Origin: Vreelandella neptunia | GTDB taxonomy: Bacteria; Pseudomonadota; Gammaproteobacteria; Pseudomonadales; Halomonadaceae | DNA length: 64,000 nucleotides | Reading direction: 5' to 3' | Assembly: GCF_022489065.1 (NCBI RefSeq) | Contig: NZ_JAKVTW010000004.1 | Span: forward strand, 1 to 64,000 | Part shown: positions 8,282 through 17,769 of the stretch, piece by piece | How the letters are laid out: the number at the start of each line of letters is the position of its first letter | How positions within the stretch are numbered: position 1 is the stretch's first letter | Notes under the pieces: generated by a model | Told to the model about the DNA's origin: nothing | The model's input: the letters and a program-made list of their open reading frames with translations, nothing else | The model's database searches: none | Program-made: the position numbers and the translations under genes

Positions 8282-9859
8282 ATGGATACTTCTCGTACCC
8301 CGCGCCCAGTGGCGCTGATTATTCTCGACGGCTACGGCCACAACCCCGATAGCAACCATAATGCGGTGGCCGCTGCCCATAAACCGGTGATAGATAAATT
8401 ATGGGAAAACCGCCCCCACGCTTTCGTTCACACCGATGGCCTTAACGTGGGTCTCCCTGAAGGACAGATGGGCAACTCGGAAGTCGGCCATATGAATATT
8501 GGCGCCGGACGTATCGTTTATCAGGATTTCACACGTATTAGCAAGGCGATTAAAGACGGCGACCTGGATGTGAATGAAAACCTCACCCAGCCGATTGACG
8601 AAGCCGTCGCTAACGGCCGCCCAGTGCAATTACTGGGCCTGCTCTCCCCGGGCGGCGTGCACAGCCATGAAGACCACTTTATTGCCATGGCAGAGCTGGC
8701 CGCACGCCGGGGCGCGCAGCGTATTTTTATTCACGCCTTTCTTGATGGCCGCGATATGCCACCCCAAAGCGCCCTGGCCTCGATAGAGCGCGTCAATGCT
8801 CGCCTGGCCGAGCTGGTAGGCGCTGATAACGGTTTTGTAGCCTCCATTATTGGCCGCTTCTACGCCATGGATCGTGACAATCGCTGGGAACGCGTTGAGC
8901 AAGCGTACCGGCTGCTGACCGAGGGACACGCAGAGTATTACGCCTCCAGCGCAGAAACCGCCCTGCGTGACGCCTACCAGCGGGGCGAAACTGATGAATT
9001 TGTGGCGGCCAGCAGCATACCGCAGAAGGATGGCACCAAAGAGCACGCGGTTACCCTCCAGGATGGCGATGCGGCGATTTTCCTTAATTTCCGCTCTGAT
9101 CGCGCCAGGGAACTAACCCGTGCCTTTGCTGAACCAGATTTTAAAGACTTCGAACGTCGCGCTTGCCCCAAGCTTGCGGGAGAAGGCCTAGTGATGATGA
9201 CCCGATACGCCGCTGACATTCCTGCGCCAGCCGCCTTCCCGCCGTCGGATCTAAACGACACGCTCGGTGAGGTAGTGGCTAAACGCGGCCTAAAACAGCT
9301 GCGTATTGCCGAAACCGAGAAGTACCCTCACGTCACGTTCTTCTTTTCGGGCGGCAATGAAGCCGCGTATGAGGGCGAAGAGCGCATCCTCGTGCCCTCC
9401 CCGCGCGACGTTCGCACCTACGACGAAAAACCTGAAATGAGCGCGTTTGAAATTACTGACAAGCTCGTCGACGCCATCGATGGCGGCAGCTTTGATCTTA
9501 TCGTCTGCAACTACGCCAACGGGGACATGGTCGGTCATACCGGTGACTTTGACGCCGCAGTTAAGGCCATCGAAACCGTCGATACCTGTGTCGGCCGTGT
9601 GGTCGACGCCATTGAGCGCGCTGGGGGTGCCTGCTTGATTACCGCCGATCATGGTAATGCAGAACAGATGGTGCATCCTGAAACAGGCGCTCCGCAAACG
9701 GCTCACACGACGTTTGTAGTGCCCCTCATCTATGTCGGCGAGCGTGCTGCCACGCTTAATGAAGGCAAGCTATGCGACCTGGCTCCCACGCTGCTGACCA
9801 TGATGGATCAGGAACAGCCCGAGGCGATGACGGGTAAATCACTGATTCATTACAAGTAG
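8282..9859 (+). CDS. gpmI: 2,3-bisphosphoglycerate-independent phosphoglycerate mutase
   Basis: Interconverts 3- and 2-phosphoglycerate in glycolysis and gluconeogenesis with two manganese ions. Alkaline-phosphatase-fold motifs are seen: LIILDGYG near the start, the phosphoserine in [14 protein letters not shown] (about residues 63-76), [11 protein letters not shown], and the metal ligands in [12 protein letters not shown] and TADHGNAE. Length (525 aa) is slightly above E. coli GpmI (514). A GAGG site precedes the ATG. Its stop codon is immediately followed by the EnvC-like gene, and the set gpmI-envC-ctpA is conserved in gammaproteobacteria. Confidence 0.96.
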   Translation: MDTSRTPRPVALIILDGYGHNPDSNHNAVAAAHKPVIDKLWENRPHAFVHTDGLNVGLPEGQMGNSEVGHMNIGAGRIVYQDFTRISKAIKDGDLDVNENLTQPIDEAVANGRPVQLLGLLSPGGVHSHEDHFIAMAELAARRGAQRIFIHAFLDGRDMPPQSALASIERVNARLAELVGADNGFVASIIGRFYAMDRDNRWERVEQAYRLLTEGHAEYYASSAETALRDAYQRGETDEFVAASSIPQKDGTKEHAVTLQDGDAAIFLNFRSDRARELTRAFAEPDFKDFERRACPKLAGEGLVMMTRYAADIPAPAAFPPSDLNDTLGEVVAKRGLKQLRIAETEKYPHVTFFFSGGNEAAYEGEERILVPSPRDVRTYDEKPEMSAFEITDKLVDAIDGGSFDLIVCNYANGDMVGHTGDFDAAVKAIETVDTCVGRVVDAIERAGGACLITADHGNAEQMVHPETGAPQTAHTTFVVPLIYVGERAATLNEGKLCDLAPTLLTMMDQEQPEAMTGKSLIHYK

Positions 9860-9864
9860 TGACC

Positions 9865-11001
9865 ATGCGGCCATGGTTAGCTCTGACACTGCTGCTGGCG
9901 TTAAGTTATACGCCAGCGGGCGTTGCTCAGCAGGATGAAGGGACGGCGCGCCAGCAATTGGATGCGATTGGTCAAGAGATCGAATCCGTTGCGCAATCCC
10001 TCAGCGCCACTGGCGAGGCACGCGATAGCGCCGAGCGGGAGCTTCAGCAAGTTGAAACAAAGCTTGCCGAAACCCACCAGCGATTAGATACCCTGCAAGC
10101 TGAGCGCCGCCAGCTAAACGATGAAACGACCCAACTACGCCAGCACCGAGACAGGCTGGAAAGTGAACGAACCGATCAATACGCAGCGCTGGGCCAACAG
10201 CTCTCAGCACTATACCGTTTGGGCCCAACACCGCAGCTCAAACTGCTGCTTAACCAGGGAGACCCTGCTGAGCTTGATCGTATGCAGGCGTATATGAACC
10301 GGTTAACGGAAGCGCGTAATCGCCGCCTCACCGCCATCGCCCGCCTCGATACGGCGCTTGCTAATACCCAAAATGAGCTAAGCGAGCGACAGACCCGACT
10401 CGATAGCTTGGCCGAGGAGCTAGAAGAGCAGAGTGAATTGCTCGCTCAGCGCACCACCGAACGGCGTGGCGTTATCTCCAACCTGGATGACCGCTACGGC
10501 AGTGAGGAGGAGCGGCTCGCCGACCTCAATCAGAGCCGCGAAGAAGCCGAACGCGTGCTGCGCAATATTCAAGCTGAAATGGCAAAACTTGCCGAACCTA
10601 CGCCTACTACGCATATTGTCAGTACCCAAGGTGATTTACCTTGGCCGGTACAGGGCTCGATCAGCAGCGATTTCCACTATCGCGACGGCGTGCACTATAA
10701 CGGTATCGTGATTCAAGCTAGCGCAGGCACTCCTGTCACTGCCGTGCATACTGGCCGAGTGGTATTTGCCGACTGGATGCGCGGTTTTGGCAACCTGCTG
10801 ATTATCGATCACGGCGACCAGATCATGACGCTGCATGCCCACTTGCAGCAGTTCAGCGTCAGGCTTGGTCAACAGGTTAGTGGGGGTGATGAAATCGGTC
10901 GCGTAGGGAATAGTGGTGGTCAGACCCGCGCAGCGCTCTACTTTGAAGTTCGCCGCGGCGGCGAACCAATTAATCCGCAGCGTTGGATTGCGCGCCGCTG
11001 A
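9865..11001 (+). CDS. envC: EnvC-like murein hydrolase activator (LytM/M23 domain)
   Basis: 378 aa: signal peptide (about residues 1-22, ending at AQQ), a long coiled coil (about 25-250, with many Glu/Gln/Arg/Leu heptads), then a LytM/peptidase M23 domain (about 265-375). In EnvC the LytM domain is degenerate and activates amidases AmiA/AmiB at the septum. Here the motifs HYRDGVHYNGIVI and HAHLQQF likewise deviate from the HxxxD and HxH zinc sites, suggesting an activator, not an enzyme. The frame opens with a GTG at 9859 that overlaps the gpmI stop; ATG 9865 is preferred because it starts the signal peptide. Confidence 0.88.
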   Translation: MRPWLALTLLLALSYTPAGVAQQDEGTARQQLDAIGQEIESVAQSLSATGEARDSAERELQQVETKLAETHQRLDTLQAERRQLNDETTQLRQHRDRLESERTDQYAALGQQLSALYRLGPTPQLKLLLNQGDPAELDRMQAYMNRLTEARNRRLTAIARLDTALANTQNELSERQTRLDSLAEELEEQSELLAQRTTERRGVISNLDDRYGSEEERLADLNQSREEAERVLRNIQAEMAKLAEPTPTTHIVSTQGDLPWPVQGSISSDFHYRDGVHYNGIVIQASAGTPVTAVHTGRVVFADWMRGFGNLLIIDHGDQIMTLHAHLQQFSVRLGQQVSGGDEIGRVGNSGGQTRAALYFEVRRGGEPINPQRWIARR

Positions 11002-11099
11002 CGGGATAAGCTGCACTACTATTAATGTCTCAACCGTATTAACCGTTTCAACTACAGGGTGGCACGCAATGTCGCTACCTATCGCCTTGCGGAGTCTGC

Positions 11100-12395
11100 A
11101 TGACGCTATCTGTTACCGTGGTATCGGCCCCCGCCAAGCGCTTCTTGGCCACCCTGCTGCCGATGGCTTTACTGGCGGCCCCGCTGCCACTGCTCGCTCA
11201 GCCATCTGGCAGTAGTGATGCGCTGCCATTAGAAGAGATTCAAACGTTCGCCGAGGTTTTCGAGCGCATCAAGCGTGCGTATGTAGAAGATGTCGATGAC
11301 CGTACGCTGCTGCGCAATGCCATGCGTGGCATGCTTAGCGAGCTGGATCCGCACTCCGCCTATCTAGATGAAGAAGAGTACCAAAGCTTAAGAGAATCAA
11401 CGCAGGGTGAATTTGGTGGCATCGGTATCGAAGTAGGCACCGAAAATGGCCAACTGATGGTAATTACGCCGATTGATGACACCCCCGCTTCACGCGCCGG
11501 GTTGCTGTCGCGGGATGTGATTGTTGCCATTGATGGCACCCCTACCGACAGTATGTCCTTGCAAGAAGCCGTGACCCTGATGCGTGGAGAGCCGAACACA
11601 GAGCTGCGTATCAGCATACTGCGTTCAGGTGAAGATTCGCCGCGTGAATTTATCCTGACCCGTGAAGTCATTCGCAGTGAGAGCGTTAAGCATGAGCTGC
11701 TTGAGCCCGGTTACGGCTACCTGCGCGTCAGCCAATTTCAGTCACGTACACCTGATCAGGCTCGCGAGGCACTTGAGCGAATGGCCCGTGAGCAACCCTT
11801 GGAAGGGTTGATACTCGATTTACGTAATAACCCAGGAGGGGTATTGCAAGCCGCCGTGGGGATTGCCGATCTGTTCCTGGATGAAGGGCTGATCGTGTAT
11901 ACCGAGGGGCGCTTGTCGGATACCGAGATGTCGTTCTCCGCTTCACCAACCACACCCGCCGGCGATGTACCGCTGGTCGTGTTGATCAACGGCGGCAGTG
12001 CCTCAGCGGCAGAAATTGTTGCTGGCGCGCTGCAAGATCAACGCCGCGGCGTGATTATGGGCACCGATAGTTTTGGCAAAGGGTCAGTGCAGCAGATTAT
12101 GCCGTTAGGCAATGGTGAAGGACTCAAGCTCACCACGGCGCTCTACTACACCCCCAACGGGCGATCGATTCAAGCACAAGGCATTGAGCCCGATGTAGAA
12201 GTAGTGCGCGGGCGCTTAGAAGTCGCCGAAAGCCGCCGTGAAATTCGCGAAGCCGACCTTGAGGGGCACCTCAGCGCCCAACAGGCGCCTCGTGATCGCC
12301 AGGAGATGGCAGAACGGCTGCTCGACGATTACCAGCTCAGCGAAGCGCTCAATCTACTCAAAGCGCTTAATGTGGTCGACCGTCGTCGCCGTTAA
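11100..12395 (+). CDS. ctpA: Carboxyl-terminal processing protease (S41 family)
   Basis: Periplasmic serine protease of the CtpA/Prc type, 431 aa. Order: signal peptide (about 1-34), an N-terminal helical part (TFAEVFERIKRAYVEDVD), a PDZ domain (about 100-180; GGIGIEVGTENGQL) and the S41 catalytic domain with nucleophile Ser in GGSASAAEIV and general base Lys in SFGKGSVQQ. In Pseudomonas the homologue trims cell-wall cross-link hydrolases with a lipoprotein partner; the substrate here is not known. It ends four bases inside the convergent ubiI-like gene. Confidence 0.93.
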   Translation: MTLSVTVVSAPAKRFLATLLPMALLAAPLPLLAQPSGSSDALPLEEIQTFAEVFERIKRAYVEDVDDRTLLRNAMRGMLSELDPHSAYLDEEEYQSLRESTQGEFGGIGIEVGTENGQLMVITPIDDTPASRAGLLSRDVIVAIDGTPTDSMSLQEAVTLMRGEPNTELRISILRSGEDSPREFILTREVIRSESVKHELLEPGYGYLRVSQFQSRTPDQAREALERMAREQPLEGLILDLRNNPGGVLQAAVGIADLFLDEGLIVYTEGRLSDTEMSFSASPTTPAGDVPLVVLINGGSASAAEIVAGALQDQRRGVIMGTDSFGKGSVQQIMPLGNGEGLKLTTALYYTPNGRSIQAQGIEPDVEVVRGRLEVAESRREIREADLEGHLSAQQAPRDRQEMAERLLDDYQLSEALNLLKALNVVDRRRR

Positions 12396-13639
12396 CGACA
12401 ACTAAGAGGCAGGCGGCCGCGCTCTCCGGTCGCCTGTCGCATTACTACCCGCTTCAATGGCACCAGCTGATTCATGCCGCTCATACCCAGGTTTCGCGCC
12501 AGTGTTAGCGCCGGGTCATGACTGCCAAACAGTACTTTAAAGCCCTTCATTAACCCCAGCATGGCACTGTTATCAAAACGCCGACGACGCTCATAGCGCC
12601 TCAAGGTGCTTAGCTCGCCCCAGGGCGCGCCGCGCTGCCAAGCCTGCACCACCTCTTCAGCCAATACGGCAGCATCCATTAGCCCTAAATTAACGCCCTG
12701 ACCCGCCAGGGGATGAATACTGTGGGCAGCATCGCCCACCAGAGCAAAATGCGACTGAACATAGTGGCGGGCATGTCGCTGTACTAACGGGAATCGATGC
12801 GCCTTATCGCAGACCGTCACCTCGCCTAAGCGGTAACCAAATGCCTCACCAAGCGCATCTCCCAAGCCTTGCTGAGACAGTTCACTCAACTGCTTTGCAT
12901 GCTCAGCAGTGGTCGACCATACGATTGAGCAGTAACGATCATCGCCTTCAACTGTTAAGGGCAGAAACGCCAGCGGGCGCCCATCGATAAATGCTTGCCG
13001 TGCTATACCGCCATGGGCTTTCGCACACTGCACCGTTGTTACGACGGCATCTTGCTGCATATCGTCGCTAGCCACCTCAATACCGGCCATTTCGCGCAGC
13101 ACAGAGTGGGCACCATCGGCCGCGATGATTAATGGCGCATGTAGCTGGCGCCCATCGTCAAGTATCAGCCAGCTGCCACTGTTCCGCTCCAGCGCCTCAA
13201 GCCGCACACCAAAAAACGGTGTGACGTTAGGATGATCAAACACTTGGTTGTTCAGTGCGGCCAGCGTGATCGTGTTCTCAACAATATGGCCGAGCACAGC
13301 CACTCCCGCCTCATCCGCCGAGAAAGCGATCTCTCCACTCCCTTCGGCATCCCATACCTGCATACCTCTATAGGGCGTTACCCGTGTTTTCTGCATAGCG
13401 GGCCAGGCACCCAAATGCGTCAGCAGGCGTTGAGAGACAGGCGTCAGCGCGCTTACCCGAGGGGTGGGCAGCTTCTTAGTGGCTTTATCAAGGCTGAGCG
13501 GCGCCGGCTGAGCCTCCACAAGCGCTACCTGCATACCCGCTTGCGCTAGTAGCGCGCATAGCGCAGTGCCGACCATACCGCCGCCGACAATCACTGCCTC
13601 AAAATTTTCCACCGACGCTGTCGCTGATGATGAGTCCAT
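12392..13639 (-). CDS. ubiI: UbiH/UbiF/VisC-family FAD hydroxylase (UbiI-like)
   Basis: FAD monooxygenase for ring hydroxylation in ubiquinone synthesis, 415 aa. Visible are the dinucleotide motif VIVGGGMVGTALC near the N-terminus, the DGAHS motif (about residue 180) and the second FAD motif LVGDAAHSIHPLAGQGVNLG, typical for the UbiH/UbiF/COQ6 family. It follows ubiH on the same strand; paired paralogues at this place are usually UbiH (C4) and UbiI (C5), so I assign UbiI by position, but UbiF is possible. A TTG at 13645, closer to an AGGA site, is an alternative start. Confidence 0.85.
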   Translation of the reverse strand: MDSSSATASVENFEAVIVGGGMVGTALCALLAQAGMQVALVEAQPAPLSLDKATKKLPTPRVSALTPVSQRLLTHLGAWPAMQKTRVTPYRGMQVWDAEGSGEIAFSADEAGVAVLGHIVENTITLAALNNQVFDHPNVTPFFGVRLEALERNSGSWLILDDGRQLHAPLIIAADGAHSVLREMAGIEVASDDMQQDAVVTTVQCAKAHGGIARQAFIDGRPLAFLPLTVEGDDRYCSIVWSTTAEHAKQLSELSQQGLGDALGEAFGYRLGEVTVCDKAHRFPLVQRHARHYVQSHFALVGDAAHSIHPLAGQGVNLGLMDAAVLAEEVVQAWQRGAPWGELSTLRRYERRRRFDNSAMLGLMKGFKVLFGSHDPALTLARNLGMSGMNQLVPLKRVVMRQATGERGRLPLSCR

Positions 13640-13689
13640 ATCCAAAGCGTTCCTGTTTTAGTGGCAAATAGCTGTAGGGGCAAATAGCG

Positions 13690-14931
13690 TTAGCGTTCCA
13701 GGCCCATGGCGCGGCGAGCGAGACTTCGACGCAGCGGCCCAACCAGATTCAGGCCAATTAATCCGGCGGCGCGGGCATGAGGCAGCAGCGGGAAGGAGAG
13801 CCCAAACAGCCGCACTAGGCCGTCGCTAAAGCGAATCACGTTGGCGCGATCTTGGGAGCGCTGCTTCTCAAACGCTTGCAGTGTGCTCATATCGCCCAGC
13901 GGTAGCCTGGCATGCTCACCCTGCTCCAGCGCTTCGACAAGATCCATTACCCCACGTAAGGCCAGGTTAAACCCCTGCCCTGCGACGGGATGTAAGGCGT
14001 GAGCAGCGTTACCTAACACCGCCAGTCCTGGCCGCACCGGCTCTTCTGCGGTGACCAGCGAAAGCGGATAGGCGTGACGGGTGCCGACCTGTGTAAACCG
14101 CCCCACTCGATCGCCAAACGCCTGCTGTAACTGCAGCAGAAACTCACGCTCGGAAAGCGCCATACGCGCTTGTTCACTGCCACTCGGGTGCGTCCATATC
14201 AGCTCCATGGCCTGGCCCGGTAGTGGTAACAGCGCCATTGGCCCTTGTGCCGTAAAGCGTTCGTAAGCCACCCCACGATGGGGCTGGCTCACGCCTACAT
14301 GCGCGATAAGCGCTGTTTGTTCGTATGATTCACGGCGACTGCCAATCCCTAGCTGCTCTTTAAGTCCTGAGCGCCCGCCATCGGCCAATACCGTTAGTCC
14401 TGCGGTTATCTGGCTACCATCTGAGAGGGTTAGATGATGTCCGTTCGCCACAGGCGTCAGTTGCTCAACCTTGGCTGGGCAGTGCCACTCCAGCGGTAAT
14501 TGGGCAAGGCGCCGATGCAGCACTCGGCCCATCCAGGCATTGGGGATGACGTGGCCAAGGGCTTCCACTCCCAGCTCGTCAGCACTCAGCCGCGTCGCGC
14601 CTAAGCGGCCGCGCTCACTAATATGAATGCGCTTGATAGGCGTCGCCTCATCACGCATCGCTTCCCACACACCTAACTGTTGAAAGCGATGAGCGGAACC
14701 TTCAGCAATCGCACTGGCCCGCGCATCAAAACTGGGTTGCCAGGCACTTTCTAATGATTGCTTTGTTAATGGCGATGACTCTATGACCGCTACCCGCCAA
14801 CCGTAACGCCCAATCAGCGGCGCAAGAGCACAACCTAAACTAGCGCCTACTAAGCCACCGCCCACAATCACAATGTCGTGAGTTAGCGCTCGACCAGCCG
14901 TTTGACTCGCCGCCTGTTGAGACCCTTGCAT
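13690..14931 (-). CDS. ubiH: 2-octaprenyl-6-methoxyphenol hydroxylase UbiH
   Basis: FAD-dependent hydroxylase of aerobic ubiquinone synthesis, 413 aa. It has the Rossmann motif IVIVGGGLVGASLG (about residues 20-33), the DGGRSGLK motif and the C-terminal LGNAAHALHPVAGQGFNLALR. The first reading LGNAAH where most family members have GDAAH is a conservative change seen in UbiH proteins. It lies between pepP and the ubiI-like gene in the same direction, the standard pepP-ubiH-ubiI order, so the three are probably one operon. Confidence 0.9.
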   Translation of the reverse strand: MQGSQQAASQTAGRALTHDIVIVGGGLVGASLGCALAPLIGRYGWRVAVIESSPLTKQSLESAWQPSFDARASAIAEGSAHRFQQLGVWEAMRDEATPIKRIHISERGRLGATRLSADELGVEALGHVIPNAWMGRVLHRRLAQLPLEWHCPAKVEQLTPVANGHHLTLSDGSQITAGLTVLADGGRSGLKEQLGIGSRRESYEQTALIAHVGVSQPHRGVAYERFTAQGPMALLPLPGQAMELIWTHPSGSEQARMALSEREFLLQLQQAFGDRVGRFTQVGTRHAYPLSLVTAEEPVRPGLAVLGNAAHALHPVAGQGFNLALRGVMDLVEALEQGEHARLPLGDMSTLQAFEKQRSQDRANVIRFSDGLVRLFGLSFPLLPHARAAGLIGLNLVGPLRRSLARRAMGLER

Positions 14932-15024
14932 CGGCTTCCCCCTATTGATAGCGCCGCACCTTTAAAACAACTAATAATTCGTAACGTAATTTACATAAAG
15001 ACTGTTAAGGATATTCAGAACTGG

Positions 15025-16365
15025 TTACTTTTTAGCCATTAGTGCCTCAATATCAGCAATCTCTTTGGGCACATCCGTAGTTAGTACTTCATGCCCTTCA
15101 GTAGTAACAACTACGTTGTCTTCAATACGAATACCAATACCGCGAAACGCGTCAGGAATATCCTCATCGCTAGGGATATAAAGACCGGGCTCGACAGTGA
15201 GTACCATGCCAGCGACCAGTGGCCGTGGCGTTTGCTCATCTAACCGATAGGTACCGACATCGTGTACATCCAGCCCTAACCAGTGTGATGTCGAGTGCAG
15301 GTAGAAGCGCCGATAACTCTCATCATCAATGCGCGCCTGAACATCGCCTTCCAGTAGGCCAAGCTCAATCAGCCCAGTGGTTAGATCGTGCACCACGCCC
15401 TGATGGATATCAGTGAGAGTAGCTCCCGGCTGGACGGCGCTAACAGCGCGTTGCTGGGCATTGAGCACTACTTGGTAGAGCGCCCGCTGGGCATCACTAA
15501 ACCGCCCAGACACCGGGAATGTGCGAGTGATATCACCGGCATACAGCTCAAACTCGGCACCCGCATCAATCAGTACCAAGCCCTCTTCGCTCAACAGCGC
15601 GCTGTTTTCAATATAGTGCAGTACGCAGGCGTTAGCACCGCTCCCCACAATCGTACTGTAGGCGGGGCCACTGGCACCTTGCCAGACAAACTCATGCTCT
15701 AATTCAGCCTGTAACTGGAATTCACTAAGCCCAGGGCGAGATACCCGCATGGCACGCAGGTGAGCATGGGCAGATATCAGTGCTGCATGCCGGAGCAGAG
15801 CAATTTCGGCATCACTTTTGATCAGCCGCATGACATGAATCAAGGGGCTAATATCCAGCCAGCCTTTGAGCGCTGGCCGCCCGCGACGAAGCCCCGCCTT
15901 AGCATCGTTTAAGGCCTCTTCGGCGACGGCTACTGCATCGATATTATCCAGCGGTAAGTAGAGCAATTCGCGCCCAGCAAGTAGCGCGGTTAACTGTTCA
16001 TCGCGTTCGGCGTTTTCAAACGCCTGATCAATACCGTGTTCAGTCACCACGCCCGCCGCACCCAGCCGCCGGCCGGTCCATGCTTCCATGGTGGGATCAC
16101 GATCTTGACAGAACACCACGCTTTCACCGTCAGCCCGCCCTGGAAGCAGTACCAGCAGCGCATCGGGTTCGCGAATGCCGGTCAGGTAATAAAAATCACT
16201 GTTCTGGCGGAAGGCAAATTCGCTGTCACGCGAACGGATCATAAGACCCGCGCCGGGAAGCACCACTGCAGCGCTCTCCGGCAGTTGTGCCATCAAGGCG
16301 TCACGGCGCTGGCGAAACTCGGCCACGCTGATTGCAGGGGGACGAGGTAACATCTCGGACAACAT
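15025..16365 (-). CDS. pepP: Xaa-Pro aminopeptidase (M24)
   Basis: Cytoplasmic dimanganese peptidase that removes an N-terminal residue preceding proline. The protein (446 aa) has the aminopeptidase-P N-terminal domain and a pita-bread catalytic domain. Metal ligands are visible in LIDAGAEF, AGDITRTF, HWLGLDVHD, LTVEPGLY and IRIEDNV. The frame stays open 37 codons upstream, but ATG 16365 has an AGGAG site at ideal spacing and matches family N-termini. It is downstream of the UPF0149 gene and upstream of ubiH on the minus strand. Confidence 0.95.
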   Translation of the reverse strand: MLSEMLPRPPAISVAEFRQRRDALMAQLPESAAVVLPGAGLMIRSRDSEFAFRQNSDFYYLTGIREPDALLVLLPGRADGESVVFCQDRDPTMEAWTGRRLGAAGVVTEHGIDQAFENAERDEQLTALLAGRELLYLPLDNIDAVAVAEEALNDAKAGLRRGRPALKGWLDISPLIHVMRLIKSDAEIALLRHAALISAHAHLRAMRVSRPGLSEFQLQAELEHEFVWQGASGPAYSTIVGSGANACVLHYIENSALLSEEGLVLIDAGAEFELYAGDITRTFPVSGRFSDAQRALYQVVLNAQQRAVSAVQPGATLTDIHQGVVHDLTTGLIELGLLEGDVQARIDDESYRRFYLHSTSHWLGLDVHDVGTYRLDEQTPRPLVAGMVLTVEPGLYIPSDEDIPDAFRGIGIRIEDNVVVTTEGHEVLTTDVPKEIADIEALMAKK

Positions 16366-16390
16366 AGCGGCTCCTGTGAAAGCAGTACGA

Positions 16391-16969
16391 TTAGTGAACG
16401 GGCGCGTCGGTTTGTTCGACTTGCGGCATGCCTGGGTGCTGCTCGGTATACAGCAGCATAGCGGCCATGCGGGCATGCTCGGTCAGCGCGAACAGGTCAT
16501 TTTCGTTTTCAGGGCTATCGTCAATATCAGTATCGATCCGACCTAACCCTTCGAGGTCACTGATCGCTTCGCGAAGCGCTTGGGACCACCGCTCACGCAG
16601 CTCGTTGTCAGCCACTTCATCGACCACTTCGATAAAACCTAACGTCCACTCTTTAAGGCCTTGCGCTTGCTCGCCTAAGGAAAACAGCTCATCAGGTAGC
16701 AGCGGCGTATAGTCCAAGTCGCTGGCGCTGAGTGCTTCCACCGTTTGCCGCCGCCAGCCTAATAGCCGCTCAGCACTTGCCTGATCGCGGGGCTGTTCAA
16801 CGCCTAAACTCTGGCAGACTTCATCCAACCAGTGCTCTGCGCTCACATCGCGTAGCGCCAGCAACGCACATAGGCGACCATCCAAAAAAGCCGGTGACTG
16901 CATGCTGCCATGCAGTAGAAAAATATCCGCCACATCAGAGAAATCCTGATGCTCATCAATCAATGACAT
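16391..16969 (-). CDS. UPF0149 (YgfB/YecA) family protein
   Basis: 192-aa helical, acidic protein of the UPF0149 family, commonly encoded just before pepP. E. coli and Pseudomonas YgfB are small cytoplasmic proteins; in Pseudomonas YgfB affects antibiotic tolerance through AmpD-family regulation, but a general function is not settled. Marks: LHGSMQSPAFLDGRLCALLAL near the N-terminus and QGLKEWTLGFIEVV in the middle. The ORF runs further upstream with unconvincing low-complexity residues; ATG 16969 matches the family start and has a GAGGT site somewhat far (about 12 bases). Confidence 0.88.
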   Translation of the reverse strand: MSLIDEHQDFSDVADIFLLHGSMQSPAFLDGRLCALLALRDVSAEHWLDEVCQSLGVEQPRDQASAERLLGWRRQTVEALSASDLDYTPLLPDELFSLGEQAQGLKEWTLGFIEVVDEVADNELRERWSQALREAISDLEGLGRIDTDIDDSPENENDLFALTEHARMAAMLLYTEQHPGMPQVEQTDAPVH

Positions 16970-17160
16970 AATAGTTAGTAACCTCGTATTCACTCGCTGT
17001 ACTGGGTGTATGAGCGACAGTGTGTGTAATTGGAAAGCGTGCTGCTGGCACCCACGCGTTGACCGCGCACAAGCGCCTCTCTTATAGTGAGCGACACCTT
17101 TCTTCCTATGCTGTGATGTTAACGCATTGGGCCCCCTGCTGGCCCGTGCTGGAGTCTTTG

Positions 17161-17460
17161 ATGAGCAATGCCAAGCGGCCAACCAAAGAGATAACCCTGT
17201 TAGGGCGCGGCTATATCATTGCCTGCGACACGGGCGAAGAAGCCAAGCTTGAGCGCGCCGCCCGCTACTTGGACCGCGCCATGCAGGGTATTAACGCCCA
17301 AAGCAGCGTCCTGGGTAGCGAGCGAGTGGCCATCATGGCAGCCCTCAATATCGCCCACGAGCTGCTTGAAGCCATGGATGAGCACCGCGCGGGTGAAGAG
17401 AACCTGAACCGTTTAAATGATCGCCTTGAACGTGCATTGGCCAAAACACGCCAGACCTAA
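17161..17460 (+). CDS. zapA: Cell division protein ZapA
   Basis: 99-aa FtsZ-associated protein that promotes Z-ring bundling. The N-terminal part (ITLLGRGYIIAC... around residues 11-22) is the FtsZ-binding head and the rest is a long helix for dimer/tetramer formation. The open frame begins 47 codons earlier, but ATG 17161 has a GGAGT site at six bases and fits the family. It is divergent from the UPF0149 gene and followed by 6S RNA and ygfA, the classic zapA-ssrS-ygfA order. The small ZapB-like gene (TIGR02449) often found upstream of zapA in pseudomonads is not present in the gap. Confidence 0.93.
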   Translation: MSNAKRPTKEITLLGRGYIIACDTGEEAKLERAARYLDRAMQGINAQSSVLGSERVAIMAALNIAHELLEAMDEHRAGEENLNRLNDRLERALAKTRQT

Positions 17461-17500
17461 CGCATTGCCTGAAAGCCCTGCAAACGTTTAACCCGACACT

Positions 17501-17528
17501 TTGGCATTGGCGGCCGCTCTGTTAGGAT
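17501..17528 (+). promoter_or_regulatory. Predicted sigma-70 promoter of 6S RNA
   Basis: A TTGGCA -35 element (17501-17506) and a TAGGAT -10 element (17523-17528) are separated by 16 bases and placed so that transcription would start at about 17534, exactly where the closing stem of the 6S RNA begins. Read from sequence only. Confidence 0.55.
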
Positions 17529-17533
17529 GGCGG

Positions 17534-17715
17534 AGTTCTCTGGGGTGTACGCCAGTCGTTATAGTCCCTCGAGCCTATGCGTAATACCCTGGGGGCCAAA
17601 TGCTAGCCAGACCCGTGTGCATGTCCGTGCGTCGGAAAGCCTGACGGTCTGGCTGCGGCCACCCACCTGAACCAGTAGGTTCAGGGCCAGAATGACAGCG
17701 GCACTCTGGAGAACA
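17534..17715 (+). ncRNA. ssrS: 6S RNA
   Basis: Global regulator that binds the sigma-70 RNA polymerase holoenzyme by mimicking an open promoter. The place, between zapA and the 5-formyl-THF cyclo-ligase gene, is diagnostic. The ends pair as a closing stem, GTTCTCT (17535-17541) with GGAGAAC (17708-17714). Conserved blocks that resemble the E. coli RNA can be picked out: the stretch near 17564 (GTCCCTCGAGCC), GTGCATGTCCGTGCGTCGGA in the middle and CCTGAACCAGTAGGTTCAGGG (17668-17688; given here by position) near the 3' side. About 182 nt, the usual length. Confidence 0.93.
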
Positions 17716-17769
17716 CCCCTCTATTGGGGAGTGCGTATGAGGGAACATGTAGCATAAGAGAACGTATGC

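Noticed and set aside
8630..9706. Two 138-codon frames antisense to gpmI (8630-9046 and 9290-9706)
   Set aside because: Shadows of a GC-rich conserved gene: no ribosome sites, no recognisable protein features, and gpmI itself is complete.
16970..17182. Upstream extension of the UPF0149 gene to 17182
   Set aside because: The extra residues are unlike the family and rich in Arg, Cys and His; the internal ATG at 16969 matches family N-termini.
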